A DNA stretch of 64,000 bases from Pseudonocardia autotrophica. GTDB taxonomy: Bacteria; Actinomycetota; Actinomycetes; Mycobacteriales; Pseudonocardiaceae. The stretch spans positions 186,001-250,000 of the forward strand of contig NZ_JNYD01000015.1 in assembly GCF_000717175.1 (NCBI RefSeq). The letters are read 5' to 3'. Made by a program: the position numbers and the translations under genes. The notes under the pieces are model-generated. The model had not been told where the DNA came from and searched no databases. It saw nothing but the letters and a program-made list of their open reading frames with translations. Shown piece by piece: positions 45,572 through 53,436 of this stretch (positions are counted from its first letter, which is position 1; each line of letters opens with the position of its first letter).

Positions 45572-46312
45572 TCAGGCCGGCCGCGCCACCCCCGCGATCA
45601 GGAGCGCACCACCGAGGACGAGCAGCCCGGTCCCGATCACCGGGACCAGCCGGGGCCCGTGCCGGCTCGTCTTCTCCAACACCATCAGCGCGGTGAGGCC
45701 GAGCATCCACAGCAGACTCGCCGCCCCGGCCACCACCATGACCAGCATCAACGCCCAGCAGCACCCCACGCAGGACACCCCGTGCCGCAGGCCGAGGCGC
45801 GCCGCCCCCGCCGGGCCGCGCCGGTACTCGCGGCGCAGCACGGTCGCCGGGCTGCGGCAGGCGCGCAGGCACGCCTCCTTGAGCCGGCTGAACTGGAAGC
45901 CGCCCGCGAGCAGGATCGCCAGGCCGAGCAGGACCTCCGGCCGGGCGGCGAGCCACGGGACCGCGCCGGTCGCCGCGGCCACGCCCAGCGCCACGGCGAA
46001 GGCGAGCCCCGCGACGGCCGTCCACACCGCGAGATAGCCGCCGAGCAGCGCCGGCAGCGCCCCGCCCGGCTGCGGGGCCCGCGCCCGGACGTGCGCGAAC
46101 AGCCGCACCAGCGGCACGACCGTCGGCAGCATCATCGCCCCGACCATCACCAGCCAGGCCACCAGGAACGGGCCCGGCCGGGGCACCGCGGGACCGTGGT
46201 GGTGGCCGCCCGCGAGCACGAGCCAGCCGCTGAGCAGCCAGCACGCGCCCGCGGCGGCCCACAGCCCGGTCGCGGGGTCGCGGAGCCGGGCCGGGACCGC
46301 GACCGGGGACAT
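45572..46312 (-). CDS. DUF2182 membrane protein
   Basis: A 246-residue protein with about six membrane segments and the DUF2182 marks: WLVMVGAMMLPTVVPL, FQFSRLKEACLRACRSP and HGVSCVGCCWALMLVMVVAG. The conserved Cys in LKEACLRAC and SCVGCCWAL suggest metal or thiol chemistry. Function unknown. Its ATG overlaps the stop of the DUF1326 gene (TGATG), so translation is coupled. These two families occur together in many bacteria. Confidence 0.9.
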   Translation of the reverse strand: MSPVAVPARLRDPATGLWAAAGACWLLSGWLVLAGGHHHGPAVPRPGPFLVAWLVMVGAMMLPTVVPLVRLFAHVRARAPQPGGALPALLGGYLAVWTAVAGLAFAVALGVAAATGAVPWLAARPEVLLGLAILLAGGFQFSRLKEACLRACRSPATVLRREYRRGPAGAARLGLRHGVSCVGCCWALMLVMVVAGAASLLWMLGLTALMVLEKTSRHGPRLVPVIGTGLLVLGGALLIAGVARPA

Positions 46313-46941
46313 CAGCCGGTGAACCGGAAGTGGCCCTGCACCGAGTTGTAGCCGGAGATGTCGATGTCCGGGCGGCCGAGCTTCTTGCCGCTGCGCCGGT
46401 ACACCGAGGCCGTGCCGGGGTAGGCCGGCGAGCCCGGGATGGTGGAGAACACCGAGTCGGACAGGGTGGTCGGCCTGCCGGTGGCGCCCACCAGCTGCTC
46501 GAACTCGGCCTCCACCACGTCGCCGATCTTGAGCGTGCCCTTGCCCTCCTCCACCGTCGCGGCGAAGGGCGCGCGCTCCACGCCCACGACCTCCCCGATC
46601 AGCGCGGCGAGGTCCGCGATCGGGCCGCCGAGCCCGCCGGTGAACACGTCGAGCAGCGCCTTCTCCTGCTCCTCGGAGCACCGGTCGTCGACGTAGACCA
46701 TCGCGGTCCAGTTCCCGGCCAGCACGTTGCCGGGGATGTAGGCGAGCAGGGCGAGGCCGCGGTCGGACACGTCGACGCCCTGCACGGTGCCGCTGTCCAC
46801 GTACCAGACGACCGAGCCGTCGCACATGCCGCCGTCGGGATCGAGGCCCACCCAGCAGGGGCAGACCGCCTTGCACGTGCAGACCTCCAGCAGGCGCCCC
46901 TCGACCACGTAGGTGCCGCTCTCGGTCTCGGTTGCGGTCAT
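46312..46941 (-). CDS. DUF1326 protein
   Basis: A 209-residue soluble protein with the family signature near the start, EVCTCKAVCPCWVG, four closely spaced Cys that probably bind a metal or react with thiols. The rest is beta-rich (GLALLAYIPGNVLAGNWTAM, then VYVDDRCSEEQEKAL). Role unknown; always near DUF2182 membrane proteins, with which it may form a metal-handling complex. ATG start with GGAGGGACGG upstream. Confidence 0.9.
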   Translation of the reverse strand: MTATETESGTYVVEGRLLEVCTCKAVCPCWVGLDPDGGMCDGSVVWYVDSGTVQGVDVSDRGLALLAYIPGNVLAGNWTAMVYVDDRCSEEQEKALLDVFTGGLGGPIADLAALIGEVVGVERAPFAATVEEGKGTLKIGDVVEAEFEQLVGATGRPTTLSDSVFSTIPGSPAYPGTASVYRRSGKKLGRPDIDISGYNSVQGHFRFTG

Positions 46942-47022
46942 CGCCGTCCCTCCTTCCCACCGCCCGGCGGCAGTGTGACGGAGACCACAGCGAACGGCCA
47001 GAAGTCGATCCGTGAGCGGTCG

Positions 47023-47697
47023 CTAGTGGCGCGTGACCTCGCCGAGGCCCGTGACCTCCTGGGTCACCTGCGGCGAGCCCTCGTACCGGATGCTGCCGAC
47101 GCCGGTGACCCGGGCCTGCAGGGTGCGGCTCACGTCGACCACGGCCGAGCCCGCCCCGCCGACCGTCACCTCGGCCTCCTCGGAGGTGAGGTTCGCGGCG
47201 TCGTACTCGCCGATGCCGGTCAGGTCGACCACCTGGCGGGTCACCCGCCCGGACACGGCGACCCGGGCGGCGCCGCCGTGCGTGACCGCGAGCTCGGGCC
47301 CGTCGAGCCCGGTCACGGTGACCGCACCGGCACCCGACACGGTCAGGCCGGTCAGCTGCTCGACGGTGACCCGATAGTTGATCACATCGGCGTTCGCCGG
47401 GATCGTGCCCTCCTTGATGCCGAGCTTGAGCGTGGTGCCCTGCACCACGCTGGTGAGCGAGGGCAGGATGCCGTCGTCCGCCCGGATCTCGACCGACCCG
47501 GTGCCGGTCTGCTCGATGGTGAGGGTCCCGGCGGAGGCGAACTCCACCGAGTCGAAGCCCGGCACCGGGCGGTTCTCGGTCCGTACGTTCCCCGACCCGG
47601 TCGCGACCGTGGTCTGGCCGCAGGCCGCCACGAGAACGAGCAGCGCGGTCGCGGCGATCAGGCGCGCGCGACCCTTCCCGAAGGTGACGTGCCCCAT
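47023..47697 (-). CDS. Head-GIN (DUF2807) lipoprotein
   Basis: A 224-residue lipoprotein: signal LIAATALLVLVAAC, then a right-handed beta-helix-like domain of repeated 'G-x-I/V-x-G' turns (FDSVEFASAGTLTIEQTGTG; LTVSGAGAVTVTGLDGPEL; VVDLTGIGEYDAANL). The family is widespread and of unknown function, with a structural role at the cell surface suspected. It has its own start region and lies between the DUF1326 gene and a TetR regulator. Confidence 0.88.
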   Translation of the reverse strand: MGHVTFGKGRARLIAATALLVLVAACGQTTVATGSGNVRTENRPVPGFDSVEFASAGTLTIEQTGTGSVEIRADDGILPSLTSVVQGTTLKLGIKEGTIPANADVINYRVTVEQLTGLTVSGAGAVTVTGLDGPELAVTHGGAARVAVSGRVTRQVVDLTGIGEYDAANLTSEEAEVTVGGAGSAVVDVSRTLQARVTGVGSIRYEGSPQVTQEVTGLGEVTRH

Positions 47698-47767
47698 CGC
47701 CCACCGTCCGTTTCACCGAACCGCCCGTCCGTACGGTCCCAGACGACGGCGTTCCGGGCCACGGGGT

Positions 47768-48424
47768 TCACGATGCGTCGAGCGATCCGGCGCGGGCGGT
47801 GACGACCCGCCAGACCAGGTCCGTCATCGCCCGGACCTGCAGGTCGAGGTCGTCGGGGAAGGGCCTGCTCGTGAACTCGTAGAACATGTAGCGGTAGGTG
47901 AGCAGCACGAGCATGACCATCTCGGTGCGGGCGAGGTCGCGGTCCGCTCCGGCGAACTGGCCGAGGTAGCGCGGGAAGGCCGTCTCGACGACCTCGTGCA
48001 GGTGCGGCAGGGTCCGCTCGCGCAGCCCGACCTCCACGGCCTCGGCCTGCAGGAACGCGCCGATCAGCGAGGCGTGCTCGCGCCAGTGCCGGAAGCCCTC
48101 CCGCACCATCGCCTCGACCCGCTCGCGCGGCACCGGCCCGGCGCCGTCCATGAGGTTGAGCGTGGCCGGCGCCCAGGTCTCGTGCTGCGCGCCGACGAAG
48201 CCGAGCAGCGCGAGCTTGCTCTCGAAGTGCAGGTAGAAGGTGGCGCGGGAGGTGCGGGCCGAGGCGGCGATGTCCTCGACCGTCGTCGCGACGTAGCCCT
48301 TCTCGGCGAACAGTGCGATGCCCGCCTCCACCAGGCGGCTGCGGGTGAGCAGGCGCTGCTCCTCGCGCAGCGTCGGGCGCCGATCGTCCGGTGCGACCCC
48401 GCTGCGGCCCGCGGCTGCGCTCAT
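47768..48424 (-). CDS. TetR-family transcriptional regulator
   Basis: A 218-residue repressor. The N-terminal HTH is clear (LVEAGIALFAEKGYVATTVE, then DIAASARTSRATFYLHFESK); the rest is the helical ligand-binding domain. An earlier GTG (48499) lies upstream of the likely -10 box (48487-48492), so the ATG at 48424 is preferred. It lies downstream of and co-directional with an LLM oxidoreductase and a serine hydrolase, which it probably regulates; a good dyad before the hydrolase gene is a candidate site. Confidence 0.9.
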   Translation of the reverse strand: MSAAAGRSGVAPDDRRPTLREEQRLLTRSRLVEAGIALFAEKGYVATTVEDIAASARTSRATFYLHFESKLALLGFVGAQHETWAPATLNLMDGAGPVPRERVEAMVREGFRHWREHASLIGAFLQAEAVEVGLRERTLPHLHEVVETAFPRYLGQFAGADRDLARTEMVMLVLLTYRYMFYEFTSRPFPDDLDLQVRAMTDLVWRVVTARAGSLDAS

Positions 48425-48486
48425 CGTCCCGTCCTCGTCCACGGAGTCCGACGACGGCGCGACGTGCCCGCGCGCCGTCGTCGGCG

Positions 48487-48492
48487 ACCCTA
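48487..48492 (-). promoter_or_regulatory. -10 box of the TetR gene
   Basis: TAGGGT on the minus strand, 62 bases before the ATG at 48424; identical to the -10 of the CBS gene. Confidence 0.5.
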
Positions 48493-48538
48493 GTGGCACG
48501 GACCCGGCCCGCCCTCGTACGCGACCGGCCCGGCGTCG

Positions 48539-49708
48539 TCAGGCGGTGAGGGCGTCGTCGTAGGTGACCGGTTCCTCGAGCGGGATGGCCTGCACCGCCG
48601 GCAGCACCTCCCGGGAGAACAGCGCGACGTTCCTCTCCGCGACCTCGCGGGGCATGTCGCCGTAGCGCATGACCAGCATGAACTCCTCGGGCCGGAACGC
48701 GGCGGCGATCCGGCGCATCTTCTCGACGCACTGGTCGGGGGTGCCCCAGACGTGGTTGGCGAGGTAGGCGTCGCCCATCGCCTTGGCGGCGTCGCCGACC
48801 TGCTCGAGCGCGGCGGACTGGGCGGCGTAGTGCTCGTAGCCCTTGGTCGTGGCGAAGTGGTTGCTGTCGAGCTCGTAGTTGCGCCGGGCGCTGTCGGCGT
48901 ACTCCGGGATGAACCGGCGGGCGTGCTCCTCGGCCTCCTGCTCGGTCTCGCCGCAGAACACGTTCATGTGGATGCGCGGGCGGGCGGGGGCGTAGCCGGC
49001 GGCGGCCCGGGCGCGCCCGAACTCGGCGAGCTCGGCGTGGTAGTCGTCCCACGGGCGCTGCGGGATGATCAGCGGCTTCAGGCCGAAGCGCGCGCCGATC
49101 GGGGCCGACGACGGGCTGCCCCAGGAGAAGTGGAAGTTGTCGATCAGCTGCTGCGGGTCGCGCGGGCGGGGACGCATGGTCACGTCGTCGAACGTGTAGT
49201 GCTCGCCGTGGAAGCTGAAGGACTCCTCGGTCAGGGCCAGCTTCACGACCTGGATCGCCTCGTCGAAGCGGCCGCGCGACTCCCCCATCTCCAGGCCGAG
49301 CTGGGCGAACTCGCGCCGGGCCGCGCCGCGGCCGAACCCGATGTACGGAGTGCGACCCTCGCCGAGCAGGTACTGCAGGACCGTGATGTCCTCGGCGACC
49401 CGCAGCGGGTGGTGCCACGGCAGCACGACGACCATCGTCCCGACGTCGATCCGCGAGGTCGCCCCGGCGATGTAGGACAGCAGCTGCACCGGGTTGGGGA
49501 TCATCGTGTAGGGGCTGATGTGGTGCTCGACCGTCCACAGCGAGTCCCAGCCCTGGTCCTCGGCCGCGAGCGCCGCGTCGAGCTCCTCCCGGTACCGACG
49601 GCCGTCGGTGGCGGGGTCGAGGGCGGGGACGTCCTCGCCGCGCTCCTTCGCCTCGTAGCGGTCCCAGTCCGCGTAGTTCTGGAAGAACATCGTCATTCCG
49701 ACACGCAC
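48539..49708 (-). CDS. LLM-class flavin-dependent monooxygenase (luciferase-like)
   Basis: A 389-residue TIM-barrel oxidoreductase of the bacterial luciferase-like group: MTMFFQNYADWDRYE at the start, LWTVEHHISPYTMIPNPVQL, DVGTMVVVLPWHHPLRVAED and GFGRGAARREFAQLGLEMGE. It would use FMNH2 or F420H2 and oxygen to oxidise an unknown substrate. GTG start behind GGAGG (spacing 7). It is 41 bases after the serine hydrolase, in the same direction. Confidence 0.92.
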   Translation of the reverse strand: MRVGMTMFFQNYADWDRYEAKERGEDVPALDPATDGRRYREELDAALAAEDQGWDSLWTVEHHISPYTMIPNPVQLLSYIAGATSRIDVGTMVVVLPWHHPLRVAEDITVLQYLLGEGRTPYIGFGRGAARREFAQLGLEMGESRGRFDEAIQVVKLALTEESFSFHGEHYTFDDVTMRPRPRDPQQLIDNFHFSWGSPSSAPIGARFGLKPLIIPQRPWDDYHAELAEFGRARAAAGYAPARPRIHMNVFCGETEQEAEEHARRFIPEYADSARRNYELDSNHFATTKGYEHYAAQSAALEQVGDAAKAMGDAYLANHVWGTPDQCVEKMRRIAAAFRPEEFMLVMRYGDMPREVAERNVALFSREVLPAVQAIPLEEPVTYDDALTA

Positions 49709-49749
49709 GGCGGTGCCTCCTGATCGGTGCTGGTGGGGGTCGGGTTCGT

Positions 49750-50961
49750 TCAGGCTCGGGTTCGGGCGAGGGCGCGGCGGAGGGCCGCGATCAGGGCCGC
49801 GGTGCGCGGCTCGCCGAGCAGCGAGGCACCGAGCTGGTTCTGGACGTAGCCGAAGCCGACGCGCGAGCTCACGTCGCCGAAGCCGAGCGCGCCCCCGGCG
49901 CCCTGGTGCCCGAACGAGCCCTCGCCGAGCAGCGGCGACGCCGGCGTCGGGAGCTGGAAGCCGACACCGAACCGGCTCTCGCCGACGGTCACGAGGTCCG
50001 GCCCGCGGACCTGCTCGGTGCGCGCCCGGTCGAGCGCCGCCCCGGACAGGAGCCGTACGCCGTCGACCTCGCCGACGCAGGCCGCGTACAGCCGGGCGAG
50101 CGAGCGGGCGTTGGTGACGCCGTTGGCGGCCGGTTGCTCCATCGCGTGGATCGCGGGGTCGTTCCAGGTGGCCGCGTGGGGAGTCGGGAGCGCGCCGTTG
50201 GTGGACAGCACCCGGGCGAACAACGACGACGGGTCGCTCATCGCCGCGACGACCCGCAGCACCAGCTCCTTCGCCGCCGGGTCGGTGATGAGGTCGAGCT
50301 CGGCCGGGTCGGGCACGCCGTCGATCAGCGGGGCGACCGTGCCCGACAGCTCGGCCGGCAGTCCGATCCAGAAGTGCAGGTCGAGCGGCCGGGCGATCTC
50401 GTCGGCGAACACCGTGCCGAGCGTCCGGCCGGTGACGCGGCGCACGAGCTCGCCGGTGAGCCAGCCGAAGGTCAGGGCGTGGTAGCCGTGCGCGGTCCCG
50501 GGCGCCCACAGCGGCTCCTGCGCGGCGAGCGCCTCGACGACCGGCGCGCCGCCGATCAGGTCGGCCCGGGTGAGCGGCGCGGACGGCACCGGGAGGCCCG
50601 CCTGGTGGCTCAGCAGCTGGGTGACCGAGACGGCGTCCTTGCCCGCGGCACCGAACTCCGGCCAGTACCGGGCGACCGGGGCGTCGAGGTCCAGCTCGCC
50701 GCGTTCGGCGAGGAGGTTGACCACCATCGCGGTCGCGCCCTTGGTCGCGGAGTAGACGAGCCCGACGGTGTCGCGCTCCCACGGCCGGCCGGTCGCGGGG
50801 TCGGCGAGGCCGCCCCACAGGTCCACCACGGGCGCGCCGTCGACGTACACGGCGAGCGCGGCCCCGACGTCGCCGCGCTCGGTGAAGTTGCGGGCGAACT
50901 CGTCCCGGACCTCCTCGAATCCCGCCTCGACCTGCCCCTGGACCTGTACCGCAGTGGTCAT
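49750..50961 (-). CDS. Serine hydrolase of the beta-lactamase/esterase EstB family
   Basis: A 403-residue class C beta-lactamase-fold enzyme with SATK (S71, K74) and Y160 in GYHALTFG, the three catalytic residues of EstB-like esterases. There is no signal peptide, so it acts in the cytoplasm, most likely as an esterase or lactonase rather than a beta-lactamase. GAAGAGGAC precedes the ATG. Together with the LLM monooxygenase it could form a short oxidation-then-hydrolysis pathway under the TetR gene. Confidence 0.9.
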   Translation of the reverse strand: MTTAVQVQGQVEAGFEEVRDEFARNFTERGDVGAALAVYVDGAPVVDLWGGLADPATGRPWERDTVGLVYSATKGATAMVVNLLAERGELDLDAPVARYWPEFGAAGKDAVSVTQLLSHQAGLPVPSAPLTRADLIGGAPVVEALAAQEPLWAPGTAHGYHALTFGWLTGELVRRVTGRTLGTVFADEIARPLDLHFWIGLPAELSGTVAPLIDGVPDPAELDLITDPAAKELVLRVVAAMSDPSSLFARVLSTNGALPTPHAATWNDPAIHAMEQPAANGVTNARSLARLYAACVGEVDGVRLLSGAALDRARTEQVRGPDLVTVGESRFGVGFQLPTPASPLLGEGSFGHQGAGGALGFGDVSSRVGFGYVQNQLGASLLGEPRTAALIAALRRALARTRA

Positions 50962-50989
50962 CGCGTCCTCTTCCGGTCGCCGCCGAACC

Positions 50990-51011
50990 GAACTGTACGA
51001 ACGATCAGTTC
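50990..51011. promoter_or_regulatory. Candidate TetR operator
   Basis: GAACTG-N10-CAGTTC, a 22-base dyad 28 bases upstream of the serine hydrolase start and about 50 bases before the promoter of the divergent LuxR-HTH genes. Confidence 0.6.
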
Positions 51012-51061
51012 CGGTCCGGCACCCCCGAAAGTGACACCTCGATGGCGCCCCGTCTCGTCGA

Positions 51062-51091
51062 TTGACACTCCGTCAGCGAGCGCCCTACCGT
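51062..51091 (+). promoter_or_regulatory. Near-consensus sigma-70 promoter
   Basis: TTGACA (51062-51067, perfect -35), 18-base spacer, TACCGT (51086-51091, -10). It would start transcription near 51098, about 25 bases before the ATG at 51123. Confidence 0.75.
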
Positions 51092-51122
51092 GATCGGGAC
51101 CACGACGAGGTGGGGGCTGGGG

Positions 51123-51476
51123 ATGGGCTCTCCGACATGTCCGCAGGTCCGTGAGGCGTCGCTCTCGGCGGTCGTCGCCGAGCTGCGCGAGCTCGCCGGC
51201 CGGATCGGCGACGCGCAGTTGCGCGCCGAGATCGTCGCGGGGTGCGACCGGCTCGGGGGCGACCCGCCGGAACTCGCCGACGCCCACCCCACCCCGCGCG
51301 AGCTCGACGTCCTCGCCCTGGCCGCCGCGGGCTGCCGCAACGCCGACATCGCCGGCCTGCTCGGCACCTCCACGAACGCCGTGAAGTCCCAGCTGCGGCG
51401 GGCCATGCGACGGCTCGGGGTCCGCACCCGGCACGCCGCCGTCAGCGCGGCGCGGGCCCGCGGCCTGCTGCGATGA
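51123..51476 (+). CDS. Small LuxR-HTH transcriptional regulator (first of pair)
   Basis: A 117-residue protein: a short helical start (LSAVVAELRELAGRIGDAQL), then a LuxR/GerE HTH (TPRELDVLALAAAGCRNADI, then AGLLGTSTNAVKSQLRRAM). There is no receiver or sensor domain. The GTG at 51090 overlaps the -10 box and cannot be the start; the ATG at 51123 is used. Its stop overlaps the start of a second, similar gene (ATGA), so the two are made together and may form a heterodimer. Confidence 0.82.
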   Translation: MGSPTCPQVREASLSAVVAELRELAGRIGDAQLRAEIVAGCDRLGGDPPELADAHPTPRELDVLALAAAGCRNADIAGLLGTSTNAVKSQLRRAMRRLGVRTRHAAVSAARARGLLR

Positions 51477-51835
51477 TCCCCGAGGGGCCGCTGTCAGCCG
51501 CCGATCGCGAAGAGGTGCGCCGGATGTTCGCGCGGCTCCGGCGGGCCGCGACGCAGGAACCGGCGCTGCGCGGGCGGTTGACCGGGCTGCAGGCCCGGCT
51601 CGTCGAGATCGTCACGCCGGGCCGACCCGCGACCGGTGCGCCGGCGCTGTCCGCCCGCGAGATCGACGTCCTCGCCCACACCGCCCTCGGCCTGCGCAAC
51701 GGCGAGACCGCCGTGCTGCTCGGGGTGTCCGCGGAGACCGTCAAGAGCTACCTGCGCAGCGCGATGACGAAGCTCGACGCCCACACCCGGCACGAGGCGG
51801 TGCTGCGGGCCCGCGAGGGCGGCGCGATCCCCTGA
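51473..51835 (+). CDS. Small LuxR-HTH transcriptional regulator (second of pair)
   Basis: A 120-residue protein organised like its neighbour: a helical N-terminus (DREEVRRMFARLRRAATQEP) and a LuxR HTH (SAREIDVLAHTALGLRNGET, then AVLLGVSAETVKSYLRSAM). The ATG overlaps the preceding stop by four bases. The pair clearly arose by duplication. With no sensor domain, activity must depend on partner proteins or amount. Confidence 0.82.
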   Translation: MIPEGPLSAADREEVRRMFARLRRAATQEPALRGRLTGLQARLVEIVTPGRPATGAPALSAREIDVLAHTALGLRNGETAVLLGVSAETVKSYLRSAMTKLDAHTRHEAVLRAREGGAIP

Positions 51836-51845
51836 GCGGGTCCGC

Positions 51846-51962
51846 TCAGGTGCGGCGGTAGTGCAGCGCGACCGCACCGTGCGCGTGGATCTGGGTGCCG
51901 TACAGGGACCAGTCCGAGGCCGGGAGCTCGGCGTCGAACAGCCGGAGCCCGCCGCCGACCCT
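51846..51962 (-). pseudogene. Relic of a dihydrofolate-reductase-like gene (3' end)
   Basis: Minus-strand codons read GGGLRLFDAELPASDWSLYG, then TQIHAHGAVALHYRR and a stop. This resembles the end of RibD-C/DHFR-like proteins (LFD motif, final HYRR). No 5' part follows: the frame runs into the lipoprotein gene at 51964. About 35 codons remain. Confidence 0.4.
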
Positions 51963-51963
51963 C

Positions 51964-52293
51964 CTAGGGCCGGACCCGCACGACGACCTCGGCGTCGGTG
52001 ACCCGCTCGACGCCGACGGTGAAGCCGCCGGCCTCGGTCTGGCCGCCGACCGGCACCCGGACCTGCTGGCCGGCGACCTGGATCTCGGCCACGTCGTTCT
52101 CCACGCCGACCAGCCGCGCCTCGACCCCGAGGACGGAGACGGACGCGTCCCCGCTGCGCGGGAAGGTGACGGTGCAGCCGTCGAGCCCGCACTGGGTGCT
52201 CGACGACCCGCCCCCGCACCCGGCCAGGCCGAGCGTGAGGACGGCCGCGGCGAGGCCGGTCAGGAGCCGGCGGGATCTCGGGAGTGCGCGCAC
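51964..52293 (-). CDS. Small secreted lipoprotein
   Basis: A 109-residue lipoprotein with signal RRLLTGLAAAVLTLGLAGC and a small beta domain containing a Cys pair (CGLDGCTVTF), then VGGQTEAGGFTVGVERV. The GTG at 52293 has no ribosome site but lies 7 bases after a TAGGAT box, so the message is probably leaderless; an upstream start (52374) gives a tail that does not fit a signal peptide. Function unknown. Confidence 0.75.
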   Translation of the reverse strand: MRALPRSRRLLTGLAAAVLTLGLAGCGGGSSSTQCGLDGCTVTFPRSGDASVSVLGVEARLVGVENDVAEIQVAGQQVRVPVGGQTEAGGFTVGVERVTDAEVVVRVRP

Positions 52294-52300
52294 GGCCGAG

Positions 52301-52306
52301 ATCCTA
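52301..52306 (-). promoter_or_regulatory. -10 box of the leaderless lipoprotein gene
   Basis: TAGGAT on the minus strand, 7 bases before the GTG at 52293. Confidence 0.6.
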
Positions 52307-52339
52307 GCGCCGGGTTTGTCTGGTTCCGAGGCCGCCCGT

Positions 52340-52657
52340 TCAGAGCGCGGCCGCAACGGCCTCGGCGAACACACGGTCCGTGTCGTAGACCGGCTCCCAG
52401 GTCATGTGGGCGACGTGACCGTAGTTCTGCATGTGGAAGACCTGGTACGCGGCGAAGGAGTCCGGGTCGTCGACCTCGATGAGGACGTAGCCGCCCCACG
52501 CCGAGCCGAGGCTCTTCTGGTGCGCGACACCCTTGTCCACGTTGCCGTAGTTGCCGGTCCTGGCCATCGCCCGGAAAGCCTCGGCCCAGGCCGCGTCGAT
52601 GTCGGCCTTGGTCGCGCCGTCGCGGTAGACGAACTTCTGCAGGTAGATCTGGCCCAT
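52340..52657 (-). CDS. Conserved hypothetical protein (alpha/beta-barrel-like dimeric fold possible)
   Basis: A 105-residue soluble protein starting at ATG behind GGGAGGGG. Sequence order (MGQIYLQKFVYRDGATKADI; AWGGYVLIEVDDPDSFAAYQ; HMQNYGHVAHMTWEPVYD) suggests a ferredoxin-like fold of the kind found in EthD or DUF3303 proteins, with several conserved His in the second half. I do not recognise the exact family. It precedes the lipoprotein gene on the same strand. Confidence 0.7.
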   Translation of the reverse strand: MGQIYLQKFVYRDGATKADIDAAWAEAFRAMARTGNYGNVDKGVAHQKSLGSAWGGYVLIEVDDPDSFAAYQVFHMQNYGHVAHMTWEPVYDTDRVFAEAVAAAL

Positions 52658-52740
52658 GACCCCTCCCGGTGCCTCCATCGGACCGGACGACGGTCCCCGG
52701 GGGCGCCGGCCGCGAATAGAGCCGGAGGGCCCCCGGCGCG

Positions 52741-53301
52741 TCAGGAGGCCACGTAGAGGGCGATCACGAGCAGCGGGGCGAGGACGTCGTACCAGAGGAT
52801 GAAGCCGGCGTTGCCCGCCTCCCGGTTGCCCTGCCGCACGATCTGCACGACGTGCCCGACCGCGGCACCGAGGTAGAAGATCGCGAAGGCGAGCACGGCG
52901 GCGAGCTGGAACTGCCGGTCGAAACCGCTGCCCGCGAGGATCCCGAGCACCCCGATCAGCACCCCGGCCAGCCCGACCTCCCGCTGGAACGGGTTGCCGG
53001 CCGGCCAGCCGATCGACCTCGCGATGGGGTCGGGGAACATCAGGTGCCCGCAACCGACGATCAGCGAGTTGACGCCCGCGAGCCAGACCAGGGCGTTGAG
53101 CAGGCTCGCGGCGGTGAACCCGGCCCAGCCCGACGTCGCGACCTGCACGATCTCGGCCACGACGAACCCGGCGAGCCCGACGTGGGTCGTCATGCCGAGC
53201 AGCCGCAGGACGACCGGCGGCGGCCCCTGGTCCTCCTCGGCGGGCACGACCGGCAGCTCGGCCGTCGGCGGCGGGTCGACGGAGCGTTCGGGTACCGGCA
53301 C
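52741..53301 (-). CDS. DUF6790-like membrane protein
   Basis: A 186-residue protein: an acidic, Pro-rich start, then four or five membrane segments (LLNALVWLAGVNSLIVGCGH; VGLAGVLIGVLGILAGSG; LAAVLAFAIFYLGAAVGHVV; FILWYDVLAPLLVIALYVA). The 'NPFQREVGLAGVLIGVLGIL' pattern matches DUF6790 proteins, of unknown role. GTG 53301 follows GGGAGGGAC; an upstream start (53370) is less likely. Confidence 0.78.
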   Translation of the reverse strand: MPVPERSVDPPPTAELPVVPAEEDQGPPPVVLRLLGMTTHVGLAGFVVAEIVQVATSGWAGFTAASLLNALVWLAGVNSLIVGCGHLMFPDPIARSIGWPAGNPFQREVGLAGVLIGVLGILAGSGFDRQFQLAAVLAFAIFYLGAAVGHVVQIVRQGNREAGNAGFILWYDVLAPLLVIALYVAS

Positions 53302-53436
53302 GTGTCCCTCCCGGCCTTGGGGTCCTGACGGCCGGTTCGCCGCGGGAGCGGGCGGCGTTAGCGGCGGCACGACGGCGCCCGTCGTGATCCACTGGCAGGG
53401 AAGTCCCCGCGACCGCGATCACCCGGGAGCCCGCCC

